Assembly: GCA_017577615.1 (NCBI GenBank)
Contig: PKRE01000004.1
Coordinates: 1-64,000 of the forward strand
From: Gammaproteobacteria bacterium
Lineage (GTDB): Bacteria > Pseudomonadota > Gammaproteobacteria > Steroidobacterales > Steroidobacteraceae
DNA length: 64,000 nucleotides
Direction of reading: 5' to 3'
The notes beneath the pieces are model-generated. The model ran no database searches. It was not told the DNA's origin and worked only from the letters and a program-made list of their open reading frames with translations. The stretch's first letter is position 1, and each line of letters starts with the position of its first letter. The position numbers and the translations under genes are program-made. Positions 46,201 to 53,160 of this stretch are shown piece by piece.

Positions 46201-46910
46201 GTCGTCACGAAACGCGTCGTCTTCGCTCGCAGCGTCAGCTCGCCGCGGACAGCGAGCGCGCGCTCGCCGCGCGTGCTGTCGTGCACCACCCATTCGCCAT
46301 TCGTGTCGATGTCTTCGGCTGCGAGGAGCGATTGAACGCTCGTCATCAACACGACCTTTGCGCCGCTCTCGTTCGCAAGGATGTCATAACGGCGAAAGAA
46401 GCTCGTGCGTCCGTCCGGCCGGAACTCAACCTCGGGCCACTCTTCGATCTCGATGCGCTCGCCATCGCCAAAGAGCAGGGCGTAACGAATGGCCGCATGG
46501 CCGTCATGAAAGCGGTGGCCGAGGTATTGCACCTTCGGCACGTGCTCGCGTTCGCCGAGTCTCACTCGCCAGGGATTCTCGAGATCATTAACGATGTAGC
46601 TGGGACCTTTACTGGTCGGCTGCGGCCCATGGCGCGTGGTGTACACGGCGCCTTCGAAGTCGACGCCGTCCCGCCACACCTTGTACAGCGAGGCCGTTTG
46701 CGTGTCGTATGCCGCCCAGAGCGAGGGCGAGAGCGCAAAGGTGATCATGCGTGGGTGCCGGTCGAGCACCGAGCGGAAAACCCAAGGCGAGTGACCGCGT
46801 TCGCCCGGGGTTGGCAGCTGCTGGCGCTGCTGCAATGGCACGCAGGCGCCGAGCAGGATGGCAAGTGCTCCGATCGAGAGGATTGCACGAACGAGCGCCC
46901 TTGGTTTCAT
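43272..46910 (-). CDS. Lipoprotein fusing cytochrome c, PA14, sugar-dehydrogenase propeller and DUF1080
   Basis: 1212 residues. A lipobox LAILLGAC (Cys23) is followed by an unassigned region to about 250. Residues about 255-340 form a class I cytochrome c domain with heme site CNVCH (265-269) and VPMTP as the likely Met ligand (M314). About 365-515 is PA14-like (IRRPGVYRFRIDDGSGDARL). About 550-890 is a PQQ/glucose-dehydrogenase-type beta-propeller (GMDFLSDGRMVMSTWSPDGA; RGLRTPNGIGYGVNGQMFIA). From about 1010 a DUF1080 (3-keto-disaccharide hydrolase-like) domain begins, with WRLLFDGTSTRGWRNT and NGNSGVFYNVPEGDYEAIWH. It is probably anchored in the periplasm and acts on a sugar or glycoside, coupling to respiration through heme; substrate unknown. 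It lies 41 bp after the BtuB-like receptor. Confidence 0.85.
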   Translation of the reverse strand: MKPRALVRAILSIGALAILLGACVPLQQRQQLPTPGERGHSPWVFRSVLDRHPRMITFALSPSLWAAYDTQTASLYKVWRDGVDFEGAVYTTRHGPQPTSKGPSYIVNDLENPWRVRLGEREHVPKVQYLGHRFHDGHAAIRYALLFGDGERIEIEEWPEVEFRPDGRTSFFRRYDILANESGAKVVLMTSVQSLLAAEDIDTNGEWVVHDSTRGERALAVRGELTLRAKTTRFVTTFAPEPALPPPLAEETLRPAVAIMERSDCNVCHNPTQQTIGPSYTQIARRYKTTDHNIEALAQKIITGGSGAWGDVPMTPHPEMSLEDARTLAAYILSFDEDDAHGVEIATATGAAGHVARTLPPGFEPGVTLKYYEIADDVAGVPVIVEGQQPSKVSVVPHVLLTMNPSRPGEYGFEDFQHKRKFVIHATGMIEIRRPGVYRFRIDDGSGDARLFIGARKVIETQANTLPEGSIQLGVGWHPFTIEYSNSAFHDWHTLQFLWTPPGEEKESLVPASLLATRTPDRSKVAPGHKRYVLMPPIGVPGDGVPLQEVHPSFKLVNLRPDSFRPKVAGMDFLSDGRMVMSTWSPDGAVFLIDGLAANDPNQLQVKQIAAGLAEPLGLKVVDDRIFVLQKQELTELIDHDGDEVIDEYRLVSNDWSVTDNFHEFAFGLLYEDGAFYATLASAVLPGGAPAQPQAPDRGSLVRIDPHTGKTRIVARGLRTPNGIGYGVNGQMFIADNQGNWLPASKIVHVKEGAFYGFREVDPERDRALAETPPVVWLPQDEIGNSPTNPVPLDIEPYTGQMLHGDVTHGGLKRVFVENIGGTLQGCVFRFAQGLEAGVNRTIWGPDGALYIGGIGNPGNWSQAGKLHYGFQKLVPTGAVAFEMLAVRIKANGVEIEFTKPLRPGDGRRPEDYHVRQWRFVPTPEYGGSKVDEQVLEIRSVNVSPDRRRVFLEIEGLQAERVVYVRIANPFISPDDEEMWTTESWCTVNVLPEERGTPGTSPQPNTLTPEERAAGWRLLFDGTSTRGWRNTQARTLDPRWRALDGELTLLAPGGGDIVTEDTFENFELQFEWKISPNGNSGVFYNVPEGDYEAIWHVAPEMQILDDDGHPDGRVPNRRAGANYDLHAPRYSVTKPVGEYNIARIVVNNGHVQHWLNGRKLLEYELWSQEWETAVKDSKFAEFPHYGRARSGRIAIQDHGNRVWFRNIKIREL

Positions 46911-46951
46911 CTACGTCTCCGTTTGAGCGGTACGTGTGCCGTCACCGGCTC

Positions 46952-48838
46952 TCAGAATCGCATGGTGGCGCCGATGCGCAGCTGCCTGCCGGCATTGGGA
47001 AAGCCGACAGCGTCCTGATAGTGCTCGTCGAACACGTTGTCGAGCGCGAGGAAGAGCTCCCAATGCTCGGTGAGCATGCGTGACAACGCAAGGTCGACAC
47101 GTTCGTAACCGGCAAGTGTGCGCGGTCCGGTGGGCACTGAGCTGCCGGCACGCTTGCCTACGACCTGAGCATATGCCCGTGCGGACCAAACGTTCGTCCG
47201 CCAGGCGACTTCAAGACCGCCGTGGCGCTCGGGTCGATACAGAAGAACGGCGCCCGGCGCATCCAGCTCGATATCGCTCAAGGTCGCAAAGGCGCGCACC
47301 GTCAAGGCGTTCGTCAGGCGTGCAAGCAGCGACAGTTCGACGCCGTCTATGTGCGCCTCAGAGCGGTTCACCAGGCGAAAGCTCGCGAAATCGAAATCGA
47401 TCAAATCTTCGTACTTCGTGCGAAAGGCGGTGAGCCCGCCGATCAGACGATCCTCGAGCCAGCTTTGCTCGATGCCGAGCTCGAGCGCTGTGCTCTGCTC
47501 GACTTGCAGGTTCGGGTTGCCTACGAGCGTGTCGCCGAGCGCATAGAAGCTCGGTTGCTTGTGTCCATTCGACCAGCTTACGTGTATGCGTGTGCCGGTT
47601 GGCGCATGCGTATAGACGGCACCGAGCCGGCCCGAGCCTCGTGCGCCGTCGTCGTCGGGATCGTCCAGCCGCAGGGCGCCGTGGAGCTCGATACCGACCG
47701 AGGGGCGATAGCGTGCTTCGAGGAACGCGGCGCGTCTGAGCCGCTCGAGATCGAAGTCGCTCGGTAACACGACGAAAGAGAGATCCATGTTTCCGCGACG
47801 CTCGCCATCTTCGATGAGGACGTCGATGCCGCCGCCGAGGTCTAGCTTTGAACCCGCCGTGTATCGATGCGTGACGGTGAACTGACCGCGCCGAAAGCGG
47901 CTGTCGCTTGCTGCGGCGGGCACGCCTTCGAATACGCCTGGCGCGATGGCAGGTGTCACAATGTCCTCTTGGCGCGCAAAGAAGGATGCTGTCGCATCCA
48001 TCGACCATCGTTCGCTGAGCTTGCGCGTCGCGTGTGCCCATGCAGTGGTCTCGTGCGCTTCGGCGCGCTCGTGGTCGCGGATGATGCTGTAGAGCGGGCC
48101 GCCGCTCGCATCAGGGAACGAGCTACGATCGCGCTTGACGTGCCGCAGCCCGGCTCGCACCTGACCGATGCCGCGATCGATTGCGCCGAGCTCGAGATCG
48201 GTCTGCATGCTGAAGATGCGCTGCGTCGCGCCCGAAACCGCATCGCCGAAATCGGTATATGCCGCCTTGAGGCCTCCATAGACTGTTTGGCTCAGTGGGC
48301 CGGAAGAGGTGACTGCGAGCCGTTGAAAACTGTCCGCACCTCCCTCGGCCGTGAGCACGACGGAGGGCTCGGCGGTCGGTCGACGTGTCTCAATGTTGAT
48401 GACCCCAGCCATGGCGTCCGAGCCGTGCACTGCAGAGAGCGCACCGCGCGCTACCTCGATACGCTCGATCTGGAGCGAGTCGATTGTCGAGAAGTCGTAG
48501 CCGCCGCCGCGCGAATTGGATGGGTCGTTGACGCGTACGCCGTCGATCAGCACGACGGTGAAGTTCGATTCGGCGCCTCGTAGGAACACTTCGCTGAATC
48601 CGCCCGGGCCGCCGGCTTGCGTCACTGCAATACTCGGTGTAGCGACCAGAAGGTCGAGGATGCTGCGGCCGTGCCGCTTTGTCACGTCCTCTGCAGTGAG
48701 CACACTGATGCCACTGGTCGCAGGCTGCGGAAGTCTCGAGGCGGTGACGTGGATGGGCTCGACCGCCGCCGGAGCAGCGAAAGCGACTTGAAGCGTGAGC
48801 AGCGCAGGCGCGATCAGGAAGCGAGCAAACGTAGCCAT
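46952..48838 (-). CDS. BtuB-like TonB-dependent receptor
   Basis: 628 residues with signal peptide MATFARFLIAPALLTLQVAF. PIHVTASRLPQ is the TonB-box region; plug motifs FLRGAESNFTVVLIDGVRVN and RIEVARGALSAVHGSDAMAG match the vitamin B12/catecholate-siderophore class. It ends IGATMRF. No B12-box pattern is seen in its leader (48839-49029), so cobalamin uptake is not certain. It is followed at 41 bp by the multi-domain DUF1080 lipoprotein, suggesting a shared ligand, perhaps a glycoside. Confidence 0.88.
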   Translation of the reverse strand: MATFARFLIAPALLTLQVAFAAPAAVEPIHVTASRLPQPATSGISVLTAEDVTKRHGRSILDLLVATPSIAVTQAGGPGGFSEVFLRGAESNFTVVLIDGVRVNDPSNSRGGGYDFSTIDSLQIERIEVARGALSAVHGSDAMAGVINIETRRPTAEPSVVLTAEGGADSFQRLAVTSSGPLSQTVYGGLKAAYTDFGDAVSGATQRIFSMQTDLELGAIDRGIGQVRAGLRHVKRDRSSFPDASGGPLYSIIRDHERAEAHETTAWAHATRKLSERWSMDATASFFARQEDIVTPAIAPGVFEGVPAAASDSRFRRGQFTVTHRYTAGSKLDLGGGIDVLIEDGERRGNMDLSFVVLPSDFDLERLRRAAFLEARYRPSVGIELHGALRLDDPDDDGARGSGRLGAVYTHAPTGTRIHVSWSNGHKQPSFYALGDTLVGNPNLQVEQSTALELGIEQSWLEDRLIGGLTAFRTKYEDLIDFDFASFRLVNRSEAHIDGVELSLLARLTNALTVRAFATLSDIELDAPGAVLLYRPERHGGLEVAWRTNVWSARAYAQVVGKRAGSSVPTGPRTLAGYERVDLALSRMLTEHWELFLALDNVFDEHYQDAVGFPNAGRQLRIGATMRF

Positions 48839-48954
48839 GTCGATGGTCGTGATTGCCGGTCGCGGAGCCGACTCTGCCGGCGCGGGTGGGCGCAGACGGA
48901 ATGTGCGTTTCTGGACTGTTGCCCGCGAGCTGTCAACGGTGGCGGGACTGAGCA

Positions 48955-48986
48955 GGCCGTAGGCCGTGGGCCGCAGGCTGTAGCGG
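48955..48986. repeat. Single-arm heptad array before the BtuB-like gene
   Basis: ggccgta, ggccgtg, ggccgca, ggctgta, then gcgg: four consecutive heptads of the ggctgta type. No clear 3' arm. The array lies about 117 bp upstream of the receptor start and after the lactonase stop. Confidence 0.75.
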
Positions 48987-49029
48987 GGGAGCGCGGAGCC
49001 TCAGCTCTCCGGCTCCGGTCCCGATGCCC

Positions 49030-49914
49030 TCATCCTGCGAACTGTGCCGCAGGGAGTCCTCGCACGTCGAGCTCGATCTCGAACAAGCCGCCCGCCAGGG
49101 GCTGAGCTTGACTTGCTTGCTCGTCGAGCCCTGTAGTGGCACTCGTGATGTAGAGCGTGGAGAGATTTGGGCCGCCGAAGGCACAGCTGGTGGTATTGCT
49201 GGCCGGCACATCGATGCGTGCGAGTTGCTCGCCGCTCGGAGCATGGCAAGTCACGCAGCCGGCTCCCCAATGCGCGATCCAGAGGTTTCCGTTTGCATCG
49301 GTCGTCATGCCGTCCGGCGCACCTTCCGTCTCGTCGAATGCGAGCCAGAGGCGTTGGTTGGACAAGCTGCCCGAGGATGGGTCGAAGTCGAAAGCGAAGA
49401 TGCGTCGCGTGGCAGTGTTCGTGAAATAGAGCGTGCGGCCGTCGAGCGACCAAGTCGGGCCGTTGGTCACCGCGAATCCGTCCACGTGTCTCTTGCAGCG
49501 CCGCTCGGCATCGAACGAGTACAGCGCGCCGGTGGGCTGCTCGCAAGCGAAGTCCATCGACCCCGCCCAGAAGCGTCCTTGCGCATCGCACTTGCCGTCG
49601 TTGAACCGATTGCCGGGCCGGTCGGATTCGGCATCGAAGATCTTCTCAAGTTGTCCTGTGTCCGGATCGAAGAACGCGAAATGATGGCGCAGGGTGACGA
49701 TCAGAGAGCTGTGGTCTCTGCGCTCCGCGACGGCAGAAATCTCTTCCTCGAAGCTCCAGCTGCGCATGGCCGAATCGCGCGGCGAGTAGCAATGCAGCTT
49801 CCGTCCAAGGATATCGACCCAGAACAGCGCCTGCCGCCTCTCGGACCAGACAGGGCCTTCGCCGAGCTGCGCCTTCGCGGGCCAAACACAGCGGAGAGGG
49901 GACAGCGGTGCCAT
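49030..49914 (-). CDS. SMP-30/gluconolactonase-type sugar lactonase
   Basis: 294 residues, six-bladed propeller of the SMP-30 family. AQLGEGPVWSERRQALFWVD supplies the first metal Glu; GNRFNDGKCDAQGRFWAGSM the Asn/Asp site; NGPTWSLDGRTLYFTNT and PDGMTTDANGNLWIAHWGAG the rest. It opens aldonolactones to aldonic acids with a divalent metal. It follows the dehydratase at 96 bp on the minus strand and faces a sugar dehydrogenase gene, so xylonolactone is the probable substrate. Confidence 0.9.
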   Translation of the reverse strand: MAPLSPLRCVWPAKAQLGEGPVWSERRQALFWVDILGRKLHCYSPRDSAMRSWSFEEEISAVAERRDHSSLIVTLRHHFAFFDPDTGQLEKIFDAESDRPGNRFNDGKCDAQGRFWAGSMDFACEQPTGALYSFDAERRCKRHVDGFAVTNGPTWSLDGRTLYFTNTATRRIFAFDFDPSSGSLSNQRLWLAFDETEGAPDGMTTDANGNLWIAHWGAGCVTCHAPSGEQLARIDVPASNTTSCAFGGPNLSTLYITSATTGLDEQASQAQPLAGGLFEIELDVRGLPAAQFAG

Positions 49915-50010
49915 GGCTCACATCACAACACAACGTTAATCGTCTCAAGCAATCGCCGGGCGACAGGCGACCGAAGGCAAGCCCCACGGTCGCTCGCGCC
50001 TCTTGGCCCG

Positions 50011-51732
50011 TCAGTGCGAGTCGCGCGGGATGCCCGCGCCGCTGCCACCGACGAGAAAGTCGAGATCGCAGCCCTGGTGAGCTTGCTGAACATGCTCGAC
50101 GTACAGTCGATACCAGCCGCGTTTCGGCTTCGGCAACGGCTTCCATTCGGCTTTGCGTCTGGCTAACTCTTCCTCGCTCACATCCAAGTGAATCCTTCTG
50201 GCGGGGACATCGAGCTCGATCATGTCGCCGTTGCGTACCAAGGCGAGCGGTCCGCCCACGGCGGCTTCGGGCGAAACATGCAGCACGACCGTGCCGTATG
50301 CGGTGCCGCTCATGCGCGCATCGGAGATCCGCACCATGTCCTTGATGCCCTTTTTCAGAATCTTCGGCGGCAACGGCATGTTGCCGACCTCGGGCATGCC
50401 GGGGTAGCCCTTGGGGCCGCAATTCTTCAGCACGAGCACGCACGTCTCGTCGACGTCCAGGTCGTCCCGATCGATGCGCGCATGGAAATCATCGATGTCC
50501 TCGAATACCACGGCGCGTCCGCGATGGCGCAAAAGATGCGGCGATGCCGCGCTCGGTTTGATGACTGCACCGTCGGGCGCCAGATTGCCACGTAGCACCG
50601 CGATGCCGGCGTGCGGCTTGAAGGGGTTGTCGAGCGTACGAATGACGTCGCGGTTGTAGCAGGGCGCTGAGCGAATGTTCTCGCCGAGCGTCTTGCCGTT
50701 CACCGTCAAGGCGTCCAGGTGCAACAAGGGCGCAATCTCGCGCAGCACGGCCGGCAGCCCCCCGGCGTAGTAGAAGTCTTCCATCAAGTACTCGCCGGAC
50801 GGTTGCAGGTTGACGAGACACGACACGTCGGAGGCAAGGCGATCGAAATCGTCCAACGTGAGCGGGACCCCGATGCGGCCGGCAAGGGCAAGAAGGTGAA
50901 TGACGGCGTTTGTCGAGCCGCCGATCGCTGCATTCGTACGGATCGCGTTCTCGAAGGCAGCGCGCGTGAGGATCTTCGACATGCGCAAATCCTCGTGCAC
51001 CATTTCCACGATGCGCCGTCCGGTGAGCTGAGCGAGACGCTTGCGCCGCGTGTCCGGTGCCGGAATGGCAGCGTTCTCCGGCAGGGACATGCCCAGTGCT
51101 TCCACCATGCACGCCATCGTCGAGGCCGTGCCCATCGTCATGCAATGCCCCTGCGAACGATGCATGCACGACTCGGCAGCGGTGAATTCCTCCATGGTCA
51201 TTTCACCGGCACGGACCATTTCCGACATCTCCCAGACGCCGGTGCCCGAGCCGATCGGTTTGCCACGGAATATTCCGTTGAGCATCGGTCCGCCGGAAAG
51301 CCCGATGGTGGGCAGATCACAGCTCGCGGCACCCATCAACAAAGATGGGGTCGTCTTGTCGCACCCCATGAGCAAGACGACGCCGTCGATCGGATTGCCG
51401 CGGATGGACTCCTCAACGTCCATGGCCGCCAGATTGCGAAACAGCATCGCCGTGGGCCGCAGCTGCGTCTCCCCAAGCGACATGACCGGGAACTCGAGGG
51501 GGAAGCCGCCTGCCTCGTAAACACCGCGCTTGACGAACTCGGCGAGCTCGCGGAAATGCCCATTACAAGGTGTCAGCTCCGACCACGTGTTGCAGATACC
51601 GATGACTGGCCGGCCATCCAGCAAGTCGTGCGGATAGCCTTGGTTCTTGAGCCAGCTGCGATGCATGAACCCATCGCGATCATTCCGTAGGAACCAAGCG
51701 TGGCTGCGGCGTTTGAATTTTTTTTCGCACAT
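50011..51732 (-). CDS. IlvD/Edd-family sugar-acid dehydratase (xylonate-type)
   Basis: 573 residues from ATG 51732; in-frame codons upstream (51795, 51825) extend past the family N-terminus. LMGCDKTTPSLLMGAASCDL, SGTGVWEMSEMVRAGEM and MGTASTMACMVEALGMSLPE carry the [2Fe-2S] Cys and the Mg/Lys region typical of pentonate dehydratases rather than IlvD, which uses a different MxxxCDK context. Product of D-xylonate would be 2-keto-3-deoxy-D-xylonate. Arabinonate or galactonate cannot be excluded. It is divergent from the SDR and upstream of the lactonase. Confidence 0.88.
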   Translation of the reverse strand: MCEKKFKRRSHAWFLRNDRDGFMHRSWLKNQGYPHDLLDGRPVIGICNTWSELTPCNGHFRELAEFVKRGVYEAGGFPLEFPVMSLGETQLRPTAMLFRNLAAMDVEESIRGNPIDGVVLLMGCDKTTPSLLMGAASCDLPTIGLSGGPMLNGIFRGKPIGSGTGVWEMSEMVRAGEMTMEEFTAAESCMHRSQGHCMTMGTASTMACMVEALGMSLPENAAIPAPDTRRKRLAQLTGRRIVEMVHEDLRMSKILTRAAFENAIRTNAAIGGSTNAVIHLLALAGRIGVPLTLDDFDRLASDVSCLVNLQPSGEYLMEDFYYAGGLPAVLREIAPLLHLDALTVNGKTLGENIRSAPCYNRDVIRTLDNPFKPHAGIAVLRGNLAPDGAVIKPSAASPHLLRHRGRAVVFEDIDDFHARIDRDDLDVDETCVLVLKNCGPKGYPGMPEVGNMPLPPKILKKGIKDMVRISDARMSGTAYGTVVLHVSPEAAVGGPLALVRNGDMIELDVPARRIHLDVSEEELARRKAEWKPLPKPKRGWYRLYVEHVQQAHQGCDLDFLVGGSGAGIPRDSH

Positions 51733-51847
51733 GCGTCCATCCAAGATGTCAGTGCGCCGACGTGAGTGTTCTGTAACGACGTCGACCTCTGGCATGATCG
51801 TACGTGGCTTGGCGACGCGCGGCAAAATATCAGTTCTTTGCGAAGGG

Positions 51848-51863
51848 ATATCGCAAGCGATAT
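51848..51863. promoter_or_regulatory. Perfect palindrome between dehydratase and SDR
   Basis: ATATCGC-AA-GCGATAT, a perfect 16-bp inverted repeat, in the 211-bp divergent gap. A candidate operator for a xylose- or xylonate-responsive dimeric repressor. Different from the ExuR-type 11-mer seen elsewhere, so a second regulator is implied. Confidence 0.5.
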
Positions 51864-51943
51864 TGGACTCGCCGTGTGAGCGCTTTCCGTCGTCTGAAAC
51901 GTTCGCGACCGCCGCTCGAGGGCGTAGCTATCACGGAGTTTGC

Positions 51944-52720
51944 ATGGCTCAATTGCAATTCGAGAATCACAACGTGCTCTATCGATGTCTACAAGGCCGT
52001 CGTGTGTTCGTCACCGGCGGCGCGACGGGCATCGGCGCGGCCATTGTTTCGGCATTCGCGGCGCAGGGCGCACACGTGGCGTTCGTCGATATCGCGTCCG
52101 AGCCGGCAGAAGCGCTCGCGCGCCGCCTGGCGACTCAGACCAAGGTTTGGTGGCGCGAATGCGATGTGCGCGACATCCCGGCGCTGCAGCGCTGTATTTG
52201 GGCGGCCGCCGAGGAGCTCGGTGACTTCCACGTGCTCGTCAACAATGTCGCCAACGATGAGCGGCACGATCTCATGTCGGTGACGCCGGAATACTGGGAT
52301 GATCGGATGGCCGTCAACCAACGACCGGCGTTCTTCGCGATTCAAGCAGTTGTGCCAGGGATGAAGCGCTTGGGCGAGGGGTCGATCATCAACGTCGGAT
52401 CGTGCGGTTGGCAGATCAAGGAATGTGGCTACCCGGCATACGCGACCGCGAAGGCCAGCCTGCACGGTCTGACTCGCGGGCTTGCGCGAGCGCTCGGACC
52501 CGACCGGATTCGGATCAACACGCTGTCGCCGGGCTGGACGATCACGGAGCGTCAGAAGCGTTGGCTCACCCCGGAGGCTGAGGCGGAACTGTTCCGCACC
52601 CAGTGTCTACCCGATCCGATCCAACCAGAGGACGTTGCAAACTTCGTGCTGTTCCTTGCCTCCGACGCGTCGCGGATGTGCACGGGCCAGGAATACAAAT
52701 TGGATGCGGGCTGGACTTGA
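51944..52720 (+). CDS. SDR sugar 1-dehydrogenase (D-xylose dehydrogenase-like)
   Basis: 258 residues from ATG 51944. NAD-binding FVTGGATGIGAAIVSAFAAQ; NNVANDERHDLMSVTPEYWD matches the ND(D/E)RH motif of Caulobacter-type xylose dehydrogenase; the YxxxK is YPAYATAKASLHGLTRGLAR. The C-terminus FVLFLASDASRMCTGQEYKL then DAGWT is also typical. It oxidises D-xylose (or L-arabinose/galactose) to the lactone. It lies divergent from dehydratase and lactonase, completing three steps of a Weimberg-type pathway. Confidence 0.85.
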   Translation: MAQLQFENHNVLYRCLQGRRVFVTGGATGIGAAIVSAFAAQGAHVAFVDIASEPAEALARRLATQTKVWWRECDVRDIPALQRCIWAAAEELGDFHVLVNNVANDERHDLMSVTPEYWDDRMAVNQRPAFFAIQAVVPGMKRLGEGSIINVGSCGWQIKECGYPAYATAKASLHGLTRGLARALGPDRIRINTLSPGWTITERQKRWLTPEAEAELFRTQCLPDPIQPEDVANFVLFLASDASRMCTGQEYKLDAGWT

Positions 52721-53160
52721 ACAGGTCGCAAGGCCAGCGCAGTGAGGCACTGAATTCGGCGCAGGGCAGAGCCAGCGGGCGGAGCCGAGAGCCGCGCGCC
52801 GAGCGCTTGCAGGTAACCAACGGAGCCAGTACCCTCAGTGGCCTGACCAATTTTCGAGGCACGGGCGATTGGCTTGTGTGCTCGGCTACAAGGAGAAGGA
52901 CCCGGAGAGGGGAGCGTCGATACTGCAGGGCGCGCCGAAAGGTATCCCGAAAGCAGATGAACAAGAACGTGAACTCACGATCGCAAGGGGTCATCCGTTG
53001 CGCGGGCAGGTGTGCGGCAGAAGGGGCGTCGTGCGGATGATCCGCGACCGCTCGGATGATTAGGGATTTCGGGGAGACGCGCTCGGTCGCGAGCGGCAAC
53101 CCATCGACATCGGCTCGTGACCGTGAGCTCACCACAACAACAGGTCGACACGGTGCCTAT
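52721..53160. other. 440-bp gap before the transporter, with an ExuR-type site
   Basis: Contains TGGCCTGACCA at 52839-52849, the exact reverse complement of TGGTCAGGCCA found at 63359-63369 and 63537-63547. TTGCAG (52807-52812) and TACCCT (52830-52835), spacer 17, are a weak promoter upstream of it. The remaining 310-bp leader shows no ORF with a ribosome binding site. No heptad array. Confidence 0.5.
52839..52849 (-). promoter_or_regulatory. Candidate operator of the GntR (ExuR/UxuR-like) regulator
   Basis: TGGCCTGACCA, flanked by AATTTT, is a near-palindrome of the TGGTC-N-GACCA type used by FadR-subfamily GntR regulators. It lies 312 bp upstream of the hexuronate transporter. Identity to the two sites by the GntR gene suggests control by the same repressor. 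Confidence 0.5.

Noticed and set aside
48931..48936. TTGACA (minus strand) as promoter of the BtuB-like gene
   Set aside because: The -10 position reads CAGAAA; too weak to list as a promoter.
48839..49029. Cobalamin riboswitch before the BtuB-like receptor
   Set aside because: No B12-box pattern was seen by eye; a covariance search would be decisive.
50011..51732. Branched-chain amino acid IlvD
   Set aside because: Motif context and neighbours (SDR, lactonase, XylX) fit a sugar-acid dehydratase; no ilv genes are nearby.
51944..52720. SDR as fructuronate reductase (UxuB substitute)
   Set aside because: The NDERH and C-terminal DAGWT patterns fit xylose-type 1-dehydrogenases; kept only as a remote alternative.
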